64,000 nt of DNA from Herpetosiphon aurantiacus DSM 785 (GTDB taxonomy: Bacteria; Chloroflexota; Chloroflexia; Chloroflexales; Herpetosiphonaceae), in contig CP000875.1 of NCBI GenBank assembly GCA_000018565.1, positions 1,627,199 to 1,691,198 on the forward strand, in the 5' to 3' direction. Positions 53,737-62,640 of this stretch are shown here, one piece after another. The translations under genes were made by a program, and so were the position numbers. Position 1 is the first letter of the stretch; every line of letters begins with the position of its first letter. Under the pieces are notes generated by a model that did no database searches, was not told the DNA's origin, and saw only the letters and a list, made by a program, of their open reading frames with translations.

Positions 53737-55009
53737 AATCGGCATTGGTTGGTGGGGTACGGGCAGCAAACATGGCTGCCATACCTAGGCAAAGGGCCGA
53801 GAATAAAAAGGGTGCGGCGATCCAATGGCTATACAAGCGTGCGCCCAAGGGTGCTGCCACAGTTGCGGTCAATGCGCCTGACGCTCCATAGATCGCCAAG
53901 GCTGTGCCGCGTTGTTGTGGTATCACACTTTCCGCAAGTAAGGCTTCCAAAGCTGGTACATAAAAACTCCATGCCAGCGCTTCAAAAGCCCAAAATGCTG
54001 CGGTGATTGCAAGTTGTGGGCTGATAGGTATTGCTAGGTAAACTAACATACTTACGCCAAGCCCAAGCTTGGCAGCCCGTCGATAGCCAATCCGATCAGC
54101 GACGCGCCCAAGGCGTGCTGGAAACAGCGCATAAATAATGCCTGGCACAATATAGGCCACAGCGACCGCCGCCACACTTGCCCCAAAACGATCAGTCAAT
54201 AACGGCACGGTCATTGGAATCGAGGCACTATAGCCCGCGCTGATGCAGCTTTGCACAAGCAACAGACTGCGGATTGTTGGCTGACGTAACACACTGCGCC
54301 ATATTGCTTGTATTGTACCGCGTTTTGCCGGAATTGCATGGGGCCATGAACGTAAACTGAAGATTCCTGCTACGACGACGCTACTACTAAACACGATGTA
54401 AATGCCATGAAATAGCTCGACACGGGGAATTGGATTGGGTAAATAATTGAGGCTAGTTTGCAGCCAAGTGAATTGTTGCAATTGCTGGCGAGTTTCTGCA
54501 TCCCAGCCAATAAAGCCAATGCCCGCGATGATCGCCCCAACAATTGTTGCCAATGAACTGGCCATGGTCAGCCGCCCATAGCCTGAACCCCGTTGACCTT
54601 GGCTGGTTAATTGGGCAATCAACAAACTTAAACAGATAGTCGAGCCTGCTCGCCCGATCGCGAGCAATGCTTGACCAGGCATTAACCAAACACTGCTATC
54701 AGCAAAGCTCCAAATTGCAAAGCCACTCGCTAAGGCCGCCAAACTCAAACGCAGCAAAATCCCGATGATCCCACGATCGGCAAGCCAACTCAGGCTGAGC
54801 CGCGCAAATACGCCAAAGGCCGCGCCCAAACCCACCAAATTGCCAATCACCTGGGGCGAACCACCCAGCGCTTGAACGTACAAGGGCAACAAAAAATCGC
54901 CAACCCCAACATGCAGCGAGATCAGCAGTTTAATCACCAATGTCCAACCTAATGAACGCGCAAGCTTAGTTGAGGCCTGCGCGTCATTATTTGTATCAAG
55001 TTTGTTCAT
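53711..55009 (-). CDS. MFS transporter (12-TM)
   Basis: This 432-residue polytopic protein has about 12 hydrophobic segments. GVFARLSLSWLADRGIIGILLRL is the loop 2-3 MFS motif in outline, and PARLGRVADRIGYRRAAKLGL is its repeat between helices 8 and 9. Substrate is unknown. Its start overlaps the end of the small membrane protein gene upstream by 14 bp, and its end overlaps the GNAT gene, so the three form a tight operon. Confidence 0.85.
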   Translation of the reverse strand: MNKLDTNNDAQASTKLARSLGWTLVIKLLISLHVGVGDFLLPLYVQALGGSPQVIGNLVGLGAAFGVFARLSLSWLADRGIIGILLRLSLAALASGFAIWSFADSSVWLMPGQALLAIGRAGSTICLSLLIAQLTSQGQRGSGYGRLTMASSLATIVGAIIAGIGFIGWDAETRQQLQQFTWLQTSLNYLPNPIPRVELFHGIYIVFSSSVVVAGIFSLRSWPHAIPAKRGTIQAIWRSVLRQPTIRSLLLVQSCISAGYSASIPMTVPLLTDRFGASVAAVAVAYIVPGIIYALFPARLGRVADRIGYRRAAKLGLGVSMLVYLAIPISPQLAITAAFWAFEALAWSFYVPALEALLAESVIPQQRGTALAIYGASGALTATVAAPLGARLYSHWIAAPFLFSALCLGMAAMFAARTPPTNADYATIKSHN

Positions 55010-55328
55010 CAGAATCGGCTGAGGTGGCAGGCTCGTCAGGTTGGAAGGCCCACCAGATCTGCATCGCCAAATATGAGGTTGTAATTAGGAGGATTCCGCT
55101 ACCAAGGGTTACCCCAATTGCCAAACTGCCGATTTCTTGGATTGGCCATGGTAGAAACCATGCTAGCAACAGGGTTAGGCTAAGCAGCAAACTGGGAATC
55201 AACAACATCAACCCCAATTGCCAAACTGGACGCAGGTTTTGCCACCAGCGATAGCCCCCAAAAAAACCAATAATTGTTAGCAAACAGAGCGCAATTGCAG
55301 CCCCGATGCCAATAACGAACCAATTCAT
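54996..55328 (-). CDS. Small three-TM membrane protein
   Basis: This 110-residue hypothetical protein has three hydrophobic segments (about 5-25, 36-58, 66-92) and an acidic soluble tail (QPDEPATSADSDEQT). GAGG lies five bases before the ATG. It starts 11 bp after the FtsW/RodA gene and overlaps the MFS gene, so it may be an accessory of either. No family recognised. Confidence 0.7.
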   Translation of the reverse strand: MNWFVIGIGAAIALCLLTIIGFFGGYRWWQNLRPVWQLGLMLLIPSLLLSLTLLLAWFLPWPIQEIGSLAIGVTLGSGILLITTSYLAMQIWWAFQPDEPATSADSDEQT

Positions 55329-55339
55329 GGTGGCCTCGC

Positions 55340-56731
55340 TTAGGTTTGTTTCTGAGTTGTGGTCGAAATGCGCAACAGCAAGCCAACAATCACAAAGTTC
55401 ATGACCACTGATGAACCACCATAGGAAATAAATGGCAAGGTAATCCCGGTCAAGGGAATTACCCGCAAATTACCGCCCACGATGATTAAGGCTTGGACTG
55501 CCAAAATCGTGGTTAAGCCGACTGCCAACAATTGCTCAAAGCCGCGAAAGCGCCCTGGAATTGAAAGTGCAATGTGATAGCCGCGATAAATCATCAAAAC
55601 ATAGACAATTAAGATCCCGATTGTGCCCATCAAGCCCAATTCTTCGGCGATTCCGGTATAGGCAAAGTCGGTGTGTACAGCTGGAACATAGTGGGGCGCA
55701 CCCAAACCAAGCCCACTGCCCGTTACTCCACCTGCCGAGAGCGCATATTGCGATTGCACAATCTGATAGCCCAAGTTTGCTGCGTCTGACCAAGGATCAA
55801 GCCAAATCGCCACCCGCTCTTGCACTTTGCCGATGTATTGATACATCACATATGAGCCAATGCCGAATGCGCCAAAGCTGGCCCCAACATACCAGCCATT
55901 ACCCGTAGCAACATACAACATCGCAATGAAGATGCCAAATAGCAACAAGGCTGCACCCAAATCGCTTTGCTTGACGATCAAGGCCATACACAAAGCCCAA
56001 ATCCCACCCATTGGCACGAGATAGGGCAAGGGTGGCAGGGTGATGCGACCTAAGCGATAGCCATGATTAACGACTTCACGGTGCTCGATTAGATATGAGG
56101 CCAAAAAGACCACCAAGATAATTTTAAGTAGCTCAGCAGGCTGGAACAGAAAGCCACCAGGCAGGCGAAACCAAACTTTAACTCCGCTATTATTCGGATC
56201 AACCCCGATGATGAAGGTTAAAATCATCAGGCCAACCCCAAGCAGCATCCAAGTCCAGCGGTGGTTTTTGAGCCATTCCATCATGCCAGTGCGAAAGAGC
56301 CGAATAAAGATCCAACGATCCCAATCGACAAATACCATCAGCACCAGCAAAATCACCCCAACCGTCACAAAGGCCGATTGTTTGGCGGCAACATCACCGT
56401 AAATATCTGGATCGAGGGTTGGGGCAACCCGGGCCGTAAATAGCAGGCCCAAACCAGAAAGCACTGCTACCAAAGGCAGCAAAATTTGGTCGGCATTGGG
56501 GTTGCGATATGAAAGCCCAGCGCTCACTACCAGATAGAGCAAAAGCGGCAGCGATGATGGCCAGAGCACACTAAATAACGATTGCAACGAACCAACATCA
56601 GCTTCCAAACGGCGTTGGCCGGTAGCAAATACCATCATGTAGCCAGCGGCAAACAGCAGCAACACGGTTATCAGCAACTGGACTTCAACTAAGCGCACGC
56701 GCCGCAAGTTGTGCAGCATATCACGCACCAT
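55340..56731 (-). CDS. FtsW/RodA/SpoVE family peptidoglycan polymerase
   Basis: This is a 463-residue SEDS-family membrane protein with about ten TM segments. The conserved large loop and late motifs are clear: QERVAIWLDPWSDAANLGYQ, SQYALSAGGVTGSGLGLG, VHTDFAYTGIAEELGLMG (family D/E residues) and RVIPLTGITLPFISYGGSS. SEDS proteins polymerise lipid II glycan strands in division or elongation. No penicillin-binding protein gene follows. GGAGG lies upstream of the ATG. It directly follows the giant Ser/Thr-kinase gene, recalling the pknB-rodA neighbourhood of actinobacteria. Confidence 0.92.
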   Translation of the reverse strand: MVRDMLHNLRRVRLVEVQLLITVLLLFAAGYMMVFATGQRRLEADVGSLQSLFSVLWPSSLPLLLYLVVSAGLSYRNPNADQILLPLVAVLSGLGLLFTARVAPTLDPDIYGDVAAKQSAFVTVGVILLVLMVFVDWDRWIFIRLFRTGMMEWLKNHRWTWMLLGVGLMILTFIIGVDPNNSGVKVWFRLPGGFLFQPAELLKIILVVFLASYLIEHREVVNHGYRLGRITLPPLPYLVPMGGIWALCMALIVKQSDLGAALLLFGIFIAMLYVATGNGWYVGASFGAFGIGSYVMYQYIGKVQERVAIWLDPWSDAANLGYQIVQSQYALSAGGVTGSGLGLGAPHYVPAVHTDFAYTGIAEELGLMGTIGILIVYVLMIYRGYHIALSIPGRFRGFEQLLAVGLTTILAVQALIIVGGNLRVIPLTGITLPFISYGGSSVVMNFVIVGLLLRISTTTQKQT

Positions 56732-56779
56732 ATCAGACCCTCCAAATGCACCAAACTTGGGCTATTGTAGCATACTGCC

Positions 56780-59700
56780 CTAGGCCATCGTAACCCGATC
56801 GCGTCCGGTTTCTTTGGCAATGTACAAGCCGCGATCGGCCCGATCTAGCAGGCTGGCAACCGAGTTATCATCTTTGCTCAAACCTGTCACTCCAATGCTC
56901 ACCGTTAGGTTGATGCTGGCTTGTTCATGGTTAATCACATGGTTGGCGATTGCGACCCGCAAGCGTTCAGCAATCGTCAATGCTGCTGAAACATCGGTAT
57001 CAGGCAGCAAAATCGCAAATTCTTCGCCACCATAGCGCCCAAGCAAGTCCGAAGGCCGTAAATTGGCGCGGCAAAGATCGGCAACCGTGCGCAACACTAA
57101 ATCACCAACCGAGTGGCCATAACTATCATTGACCCGCTTGAAGTGATCAACATCCAGCATCATCGCTGAAAGTGGATGATCGCTGCTGCATGTTAATATC
57201 CATTGGCGTTCGGCCAACTCAAAGAAATGACGACGATTGCTGACTTGGGTCAATGAATCGGTGATTGCCAGGCGTTGCACTTGACCAAATAATTGGGCAT
57301 TGGCAATTGCGATTGCTGCCTGTGAGGCAAACACCATGCCCAATTCGGCCTCATGCTCCGAAATTGCATGGGGTTCATCGCGATCGATTGCCAAAAAGCC
57401 CACGATTTCACCACGTACCAGCAAGGGTAGCCCCAGCCATGAACGGGCTGGATGCTCACCATAGCCTTTGAAGCGTGGATCTTGGGTGATATCGTTGATA
57501 ATTAATGGTTGGCGCAGCGTCGCTAGTTGCTTGAACAGCGGGTCATCATTAATTGAGATTTTTGTGCCGCGTACCCATAAGGTTGGGCTAGGGCTTTCAA
57601 CTTGCTCAAATTTAAGCTCATTTTCCTCGCGCAGGGCGATGCAGGCTCCATAGTAGGGCAACAACGAGTTGAGCTGAATCAGCACATATCTGAGCACATC
57701 GGCTAAATCAAGCGTCGCATTCAACACGGTTGAGAGTACGCGCAGGCGTTCGGCCAAACGGCGTTGCTCACGTTCAGCATTAATGTGAATTTCAAGCTGA
57801 GTAGTGCGCGATTTTTCTAAGCCTAGGGCAATATGGGTGGTGATCGCTCGCAGAATAACTTCATCTTCCTTGGAGAAAAAGCCCCATGCCAAGCGATTAT
57901 CGAGATAGACCACGCCTAAAAATCGCCCATCAAGCATCAAGGGCGCGGCCAAAACGCTGCGTAGGTTGTGAGCAGTGACACTTTCGCTGCTGGTAATTAA
58001 TGCATCATCGGCTCCAGTCACAATCACTGGTTTTTGCGTGATGCGTACTCGCTCTAGCACCGTGCGGCTATAGCCTTGCAAGGTCTCGCTAACTGGATTG
58101 TTTGAGGCATCACGCGCCGCACGAAGCTGTAAATCATCGTTTTCGAGTAGGAATAGAAATGCCCGTTCTGCTCCCAAAATCCGAATTACCGAATCGAGCG
58201 CAGTCTGGGCTTGCTCATCGAGATCGTAGCTTTGTGCCCACGCTAAGCTGACCGAAAGTAGCGCATCCAACAAGCGTTGCATGCGGCTATCATCGGGGCG
58301 TAGCGCATCATCGCTGATAATGCTGGTCGTTGAATTGAGCCGTTCTGGGTCGTCAAGCTGAAACGCTACGGCGATATTGCGCATGCGCAAAACCCATTGA
58401 TGATCAAAGGCAATTGTGTAAGCGCGACTGGCTTCGCGTTTAGCAGCGGCCATTTGCTGCTGCATGCCAAAAAGGTGCGCCCGAATCCGATGGGCTTCAT
58501 ATAAAATCCATGGCGCATCGTGCAAGTGGGCTAATTGCTCAGCCTGCCCCAGCAACTCTAGGGCTTGGGCAAAGCGGCCATCAAAGCCATGCGCTGCCGC
58601 AAAAATAACTAAAGCATGGCCGCGCAAAATTGGGGTTGTCGCAACCAACAAGGCTTGGCGTGCGGCAATCCGTAAGCGGCGAGCAGTTACCCGTTTGCGC
58701 TGTTGTAAAAACTGAGCGATGCGGATATAGCCCTGCAAAATGTACATATAACGCGAATGAAACGGCATAAACCGCGGATTATTGCGATGTTGCTGATTAA
58801 AATGGCGCAATAATTGATCGTTTTGCTGGCCTGGATCGCCCTGCTCAAGGTTAACGATCATCTGCGAGGCATCGGCTAGATTTTTCCAAGCCAAGAGCCA
58901 TTGTTGACGCTCTTTGATGTCGGGCACCGGGTAGCGTTGGGCTTCAGCAGTCGAACCAAGCGTAATCAGCAAGGGCGCAGCCCATAATTCTAAAAACCAG
59001 GTTTGTTCATTGCGATGATTATGTTGCTCGAAGCGCTCAAAGGTTTCTTGAACCAATTGCCATGCTTCCAGCACATGGCCTCGTAAAAAGAGCAAGAGCA
59101 CACTATCAGCGGTGGCATGGCCATAGGCCAGCGAATCGATTGTCGTTGCATATTGACGTAATGTTGTACGTAAAAGCCGTTCAGCCTGCACTTCATCGCC
59201 AATGATATGGCTAATAAAGCCTTCGTACAAGGCAACTCGCGCTTGTAACATGCGATCAGCAGTCGGGGTAGTGGCGATAGTTTTGGCTTTATTCAAGGCG
59301 CGTTTGGCTAAATGGCGCTGACCAACCATTGCCCACATGCTGGCATAGTTGCTCAATGCTCGCACACGGGCCGGACGAGTGCGCCCACGGCGTGCCCAAA
59401 CCAACGAGCGCAAAAAGAGGCTGACTAACAACAACATTTGGCTATTCAGGTAGGCATACATTCCTACCGTATCATAAATTTCCAGCAAAATGATGATCCG
59501 TTGCTGCTGCTGGGGCGAGCTTGGTTGCAACCATGGCACACTACTTTTGAGCAAGCGTCCAAGTGAGCGTCCAATATCACTCAATAATCCAATCAACGAG
59601 CGATCTAAGGCTGGTTCGTTTAATGCCTCAAATGCTTGGTCGAAGTAGCGCCAAATGTCGCGTGGTTGTTGTTGCCAAGCGTGAATATGGGCAATCGCCG

Positions 59701-62104
59701 TGAGCAACCGCGCCTGATGATCCGGTTCGCTGGTTTGTTCGAGTGCTGCTTGTAAATGCGCCAAGGCCGTTTGATTTTGGCCCAAGCGTAGACAGAGTTG
59801 GGCAAATTGGGCATGCTGCTGCGCTTGAAATGGCAATGATTGACCTTGGGCAATTTGGTAGGCCTGCTCGAAAAAATGATAAGCCTCATCGTAGGCATAA
59901 TTCTCCAGCGCCACCTGCCCAGCATTACTCAAAATTGTAAAGCCGCGAGCCAAAAATGTTGGGTCGCTGCTTTTAGCGCGGGCATAGTGATAGGCCAATT
60001 GATACATGGCTTCTGGCTCAAGCTGCTCGTGATCAAGATTTTTGGCAATTTGGGCATGGAGTTGTTGCTGTTGCTCAGGCGTAATGCCTTCGAGAAAAAC
60101 TTGATAGATATTTTGGTGGGCAAAATGATAATGGCCCGAAGCGCTGCGCTCGATTAAATGGCTGCGTCCGCCAATGGTTAAGGCCTCGTAGACTTCGCTT
60201 GGTTCGCCCTGCCATAGCGCAAGTAGGCTATTACGCCGAAATTGAAAGCCCAGCACTGCCGCTAATTCGAGAATTGCCCGCACTTTGGGGCTTAGTTCAT
60301 CGATTCGACTGAGCACCAAGCGCACTACATGCGAAGGTAACGCCAATTTTGTCAAACTTTGGTCGTCGATCATCCAGCACGTGTTGACCAAACGCAGCAT
60401 GCCAGTATCCAACAAGGTTTGGATATATTCGCGCAAGGCAAAGGGACTGCCAACACTGCGAGCGACAATCTCGTTGATAATTTGCTGATCGACGTTGTAT
60501 CCACCCAAATAGCTGGTGATAAATTGGGTGGCAGCCTGATCGGTCAGGGGATGCAGCAAAATCTCTTGGATAGGAATTGGCTGATTAAGCGTGAGCCGCT
60601 CGTAGATTTGCTGGCTATCAACGCTATCATTTAAAGAAATAATTAAAAATAGCGGAACTTGCTGAATGCGCCCGATAATCCGGCGGATGACGCTAAAACT
60701 AGCATCATCGATTGCTTGCAGATCGTCGATAAACCAGACAGCAGCGGGATGCACGCGGGTCATCCAAAGCAGCAGATCAGCCAAAATCGTATTAAAACGC
60801 TCGTAATCGGTCACCAATTCAGGTTGTTTGGTGTGGGAAAAAATTGGCTGTAAACATGGAAATGTACGCAACATCAGCTCTTGGTAGCCTTGTACGAACT
60901 GGCGTAGTTGCTCCTCGGCATGGCGGCGCTGGCTTTCGGGCATCAATTCCAAATAATGCACATATTGCTCAAATGGGCTGCGCAAGGCACTGTAGGGTAG
61001 GGCTGAATCTTTGACGCAGGTTGAGCCAAAGGTCAAACCACCAAGCGACCGTGCTCGGTGCAGCATTTCGCGGCCTAATTGGCTTTTGCCTAAACCCATC
61101 GCGCCTTTGATGGCGATGACGCTGCCATGGCCTTGGCGAGCGCTATTCCAGCCTTGACGTAAGATTGCCAACTCGGCATCACGCCCAATCAAATCATTAT
61201 CGTAGAGCGCTCCAGTCCAGAGGTCATCGGCTCCAAGCCGAATTGGGCGACCAGCGGCGAGCATGAGATTTAAGCTATCAATTTGATTAATATCCGAGAG
61301 CAAGCCCTCAGCCGTTTGATAACGATCGTCAGGATCTTTGGCCAGCAGGCGAGCGACGATTTCGGCGAGGGCTGGCGAGACATGCGGAGCCATCGAACGT
61401 ACATCGGGGGCGAGCACAACGGCATGTTGGCGGATCAAATCGGTAATATTTGAGGCATTGAAAGGCGGTACGCCAACCAAACATTCAAACAAGACTGCGC
61501 CAAAAGCATACAGATCGGAGCGGGCATCGACATTGCGTTTGAGATAGCCAGTTTGTTCGGGCGAACTATAGCGCAGCGTGCCCAGCACGTGAGTTTGCTC
61601 AGGGTCGAGGCTATTGTGGCTGGCAAAACCAAAATCAATTAATTTAATGTTGCCTGAGGGCTGCATCAACATATTGCGCGGCTGAATATCGCGGTGGGTA
61701 ATTCCTTGGCGATGCACGGCGGCCAAAGCACTAGCTAAATCTTTGATCAGCCGAATGACTAAACTTTCAGGTAATGGCCCAAGCGCCACCAAATCGAGCA
61801 GCGTTTGGCCTTGAACCAACTCCATAATGATATAGGGCATTTCGTTGTAGTGATCGACCTCGATTACCTCGGGCAAACTGGGGTGGCGTACCAAGGCGAG
61901 GGCACTGGCTTCGCGCCGAAATGCTGCCGCTGCCATAGTTGGCGATTGATTGCCATTGAGGCGGGGAATTTTCAAGGCATAGGTTTGCCCATCGCGCACA
62001 CAACGATAGACAGTGCTATGTAAGCCCCGTCCAATTTCGCCCAAGATTCGCACCTTGGGGATAGCAGGTAATTCTGATGTTGCTGGCCATGTTGATTGTG
62101 TCAT
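56780..62104 (-). CDS. Ser/Thr kinase-ATPase-TPR-GAF-GGDEF giant signalling protein
   Basis: This 1774-residue cytoplasmic protein has five modules. The kinase domain (about 15-275) shows YALKIP (Lys), HRDIQPRN and LIDFGFAS; the catalytic-loop Lys after HRD is replaced by Gln. The STAND-type ATPase follows (P-loop KGAMGLGKSQLG about 335; VWFIDDLQAID), then a TPR-like helical region (about 680-1230), two GAF domains (about 1264-1440 and 1445-1615) and a GGDEF diguanylate cyclase (about 1615-1774) with an intact GGEEF and an RPSD inhibitory site five residues before it. It thus couples kinase-type input to c-di-GMP output. It resembles HstK-type proteins, but GGDEF replaces the histidine kinase. 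No good ribosome site is visible. Confidence 0.92.
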   Translation of the reverse strand: MTQSTWPATSELPAIPKVRILGEIGRGLHSTVYRCVRDGQTYALKIPRLNGNQSPTMAAAAFRREASALALVRHPSLPEVIEVDHYNEMPYIIMELVQGQTLLDLVALGPLPESLVIRLIKDLASALAAVHRQGITHRDIQPRNMLMQPSGNIKLIDFGFASHNSLDPEQTHVLGTLRYSSPEQTGYLKRNVDARSDLYAFGAVLFECLVGVPPFNASNITDLIRQHAVVLAPDVRSMAPHVSPALAEIVARLLAKDPDDRYQTAEGLLSDINQIDSLNLMLAAGRPIRLGADDLWTGALYDNDLIGRDAELAILRQGWNSARQGHGSVIAIKGAMGLGKSQLGREMLHRARSLGGLTFGSTCVKDSALPYSALRSPFEQYVHYLELMPESQRRHAEEQLRQFVQGYQELMLRTFPCLQPIFSHTKQPELVTDYERFNTILADLLLWMTRVHPAAVWFIDDLQAIDDASFSVIRRIIGRIQQVPLFLIISLNDSVDSQQIYERLTLNQPIPIQEILLHPLTDQAATQFITSYLGGYNVDQQIINEIVARSVGSPFALREYIQTLLDTGMLRLVNTCWMIDDQSLTKLALPSHVVRLVLSRIDELSPKVRAILELAAVLGFQFRRNSLLALWQGEPSEVYEALTIGGRSHLIERSASGHYHFAHQNIYQVFLEGITPEQQQQLHAQIAKNLDHEQLEPEAMYQLAYHYARAKSSDPTFLARGFTILSNAGQVALENYAYDEAYHFFEQAYQIAQGQSLPFQAQQHAQFAQLCLRLGQNQTALAHLQAALEQTSEPDHQARLLTAIAHIHAWQQQPRDIWRYFDQAFEALNEPALDRSLIGLLSDIGRSLGRLLKSSVPWLQPSSPQQQQRIIILLEIYDTVGMYAYLNSQMLLLVSLFLRSLVWARRGRTRPARVRALSNYASMWAMVGQRHLAKRALNKAKTIATTPTADRMLQARVALYEGFISHIIGDEVQAERLLRTTLRQYATTIDSLAYGHATADSVLLLFLRGHVLEAWQLVQETFERFEQHNHRNEQTWFLELWAAPLLITLGSTAEAQRYPVPDIKERQQWLLAWKNLADASQMIVNLEQGDPGQQNDQLLRHFNQQHRNNPRFMPFHSRYMYILQGYIRIAQFLQQRKRVTARRLRIAARQALLVATTPILRGHALVIFAAAHGFDGRFAQALELLGQAEQLAHLHDAPWILYEAHRIRAHLFGMQQQMAAAKREASRAYTIAFDHQWVLRMRNIAVAFQLDDPERLNSTTSIISDDALRPDDSRMQRLLDALLSVSLAWAQSYDLDEQAQTALDSVIRILGAERAFLFLLENDDLQLRAARDASNNPVSETLQGYSRTVLERVRITQKPVIVTGADDALITSSESVTAHNLRSVLAAPLMLDGRFLGVVYLDNRLAWGFFSKEDEVILRAITTHIALGLEKSRTTQLEIHINAEREQRRLAERLRVLSTVLNATLDLADVLRYVLIQLNSLLPYYGACIALREENELKFEQVESPSPTLWVRGTKISINDDPLFKQLATLRQPLIINDITQDPRFKGYGEHPARSWLGLPLLVRGEIVGFLAIDRDEPHAISEHEAELGMVFASQAAIAIANAQLFGQVQRLAITDSLTQVSNRRHFFELAERQWILTCSSDHPLSAMMLDVDHFKRVNDSYGHSVGDLVLRTVADLCRANLRPSDLLGRYGGEEFAILLPDTDVSAALTIAERLRVAIANHVINHEQASINLTVSIGVTGLSKDDNSVASLLDRADRGLYIAKETGRDRVTMA

Positions 62105-62237
62105 ATACGTTCTAGAATGCCAAACAGTGGATCATCCCACGGCACATCTACCTACCATTTCGTGTACAGTCGGCTGAGATGAAGTGTACCATGAAGCTGG
62201 ATTAATTCTTGGGTATAGTCTCTAAATATGGGGATAG

Positions 62238-62265
62238 CTGGCGATCAGGTAAGACTGATCGCCAG
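62238..62265 (-). terminator. hairpin after the truncated dehydrogenase gene
   Basis: A perfect 11-bp stem, CTGGCGATCAG with CTGATCGCCAG (62238-62248 and 62255-62265), and a 6-nt loop lie 11 bases after the stop of the dehydrogenase remnant. No T-tract follows on the minus strand, so termination efficiency is uncertain. Confidence 0.55.
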
Positions 62266-62276
62266 TGATAGCCCAA

Positions 62277-62640
62277 TTAGGCTTGTAATTTAGCAATAAT
62301 GGCATCAGCCATTTCGGCAGTCCCAACCGCGCTTGGATCGTTGCGATCATCCTTTAGGTCGTAGGTTACATCCTTACCTTCAGCAATCACGGTTGCCACC
62401 GCTGCATTGAGCCGATCAGCGGCTTCGATTTCGCCCAAGTGGCGCAACATCAACTCGCCTGAGAGGATCAAGGCAGTTGGGTTGACTTTGTTGAGATTTT
62501 TGTATTTTGGAGCTGAGCCGTGGGTTGCTTCAAAAACTGCGCCATGTTCGCCGATGTTGCCACCTGGGGCAACCCCAAGGCCGCCAACCATGCCAGCGCA
62601 CAAATCGCTCAAAATATCACCATACAAATGATAGTGCTGG
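62277..62640 (-). pseudogene. 3' remnant of an isocitrate/isopropylmalate dehydrogenase-type gene
   Basis: About 120 C-terminal residues of a beta-decarboxylating dehydrogenase remain: [22 protein letters not shown] (substrate and metal-binding Asp pair), [17 protein letters not shown] (NAD-binding HGSAP), and a typical end. It resembles the NAD-type isocitrate dehydrogenase group; isopropylmalate dehydrogenase is possible. Reading upstream of about 62640 enters IS DNA, so about two thirds of the gene are separated by the insertion. The 5' part may continue beyond the window. Confidence 0.8.
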
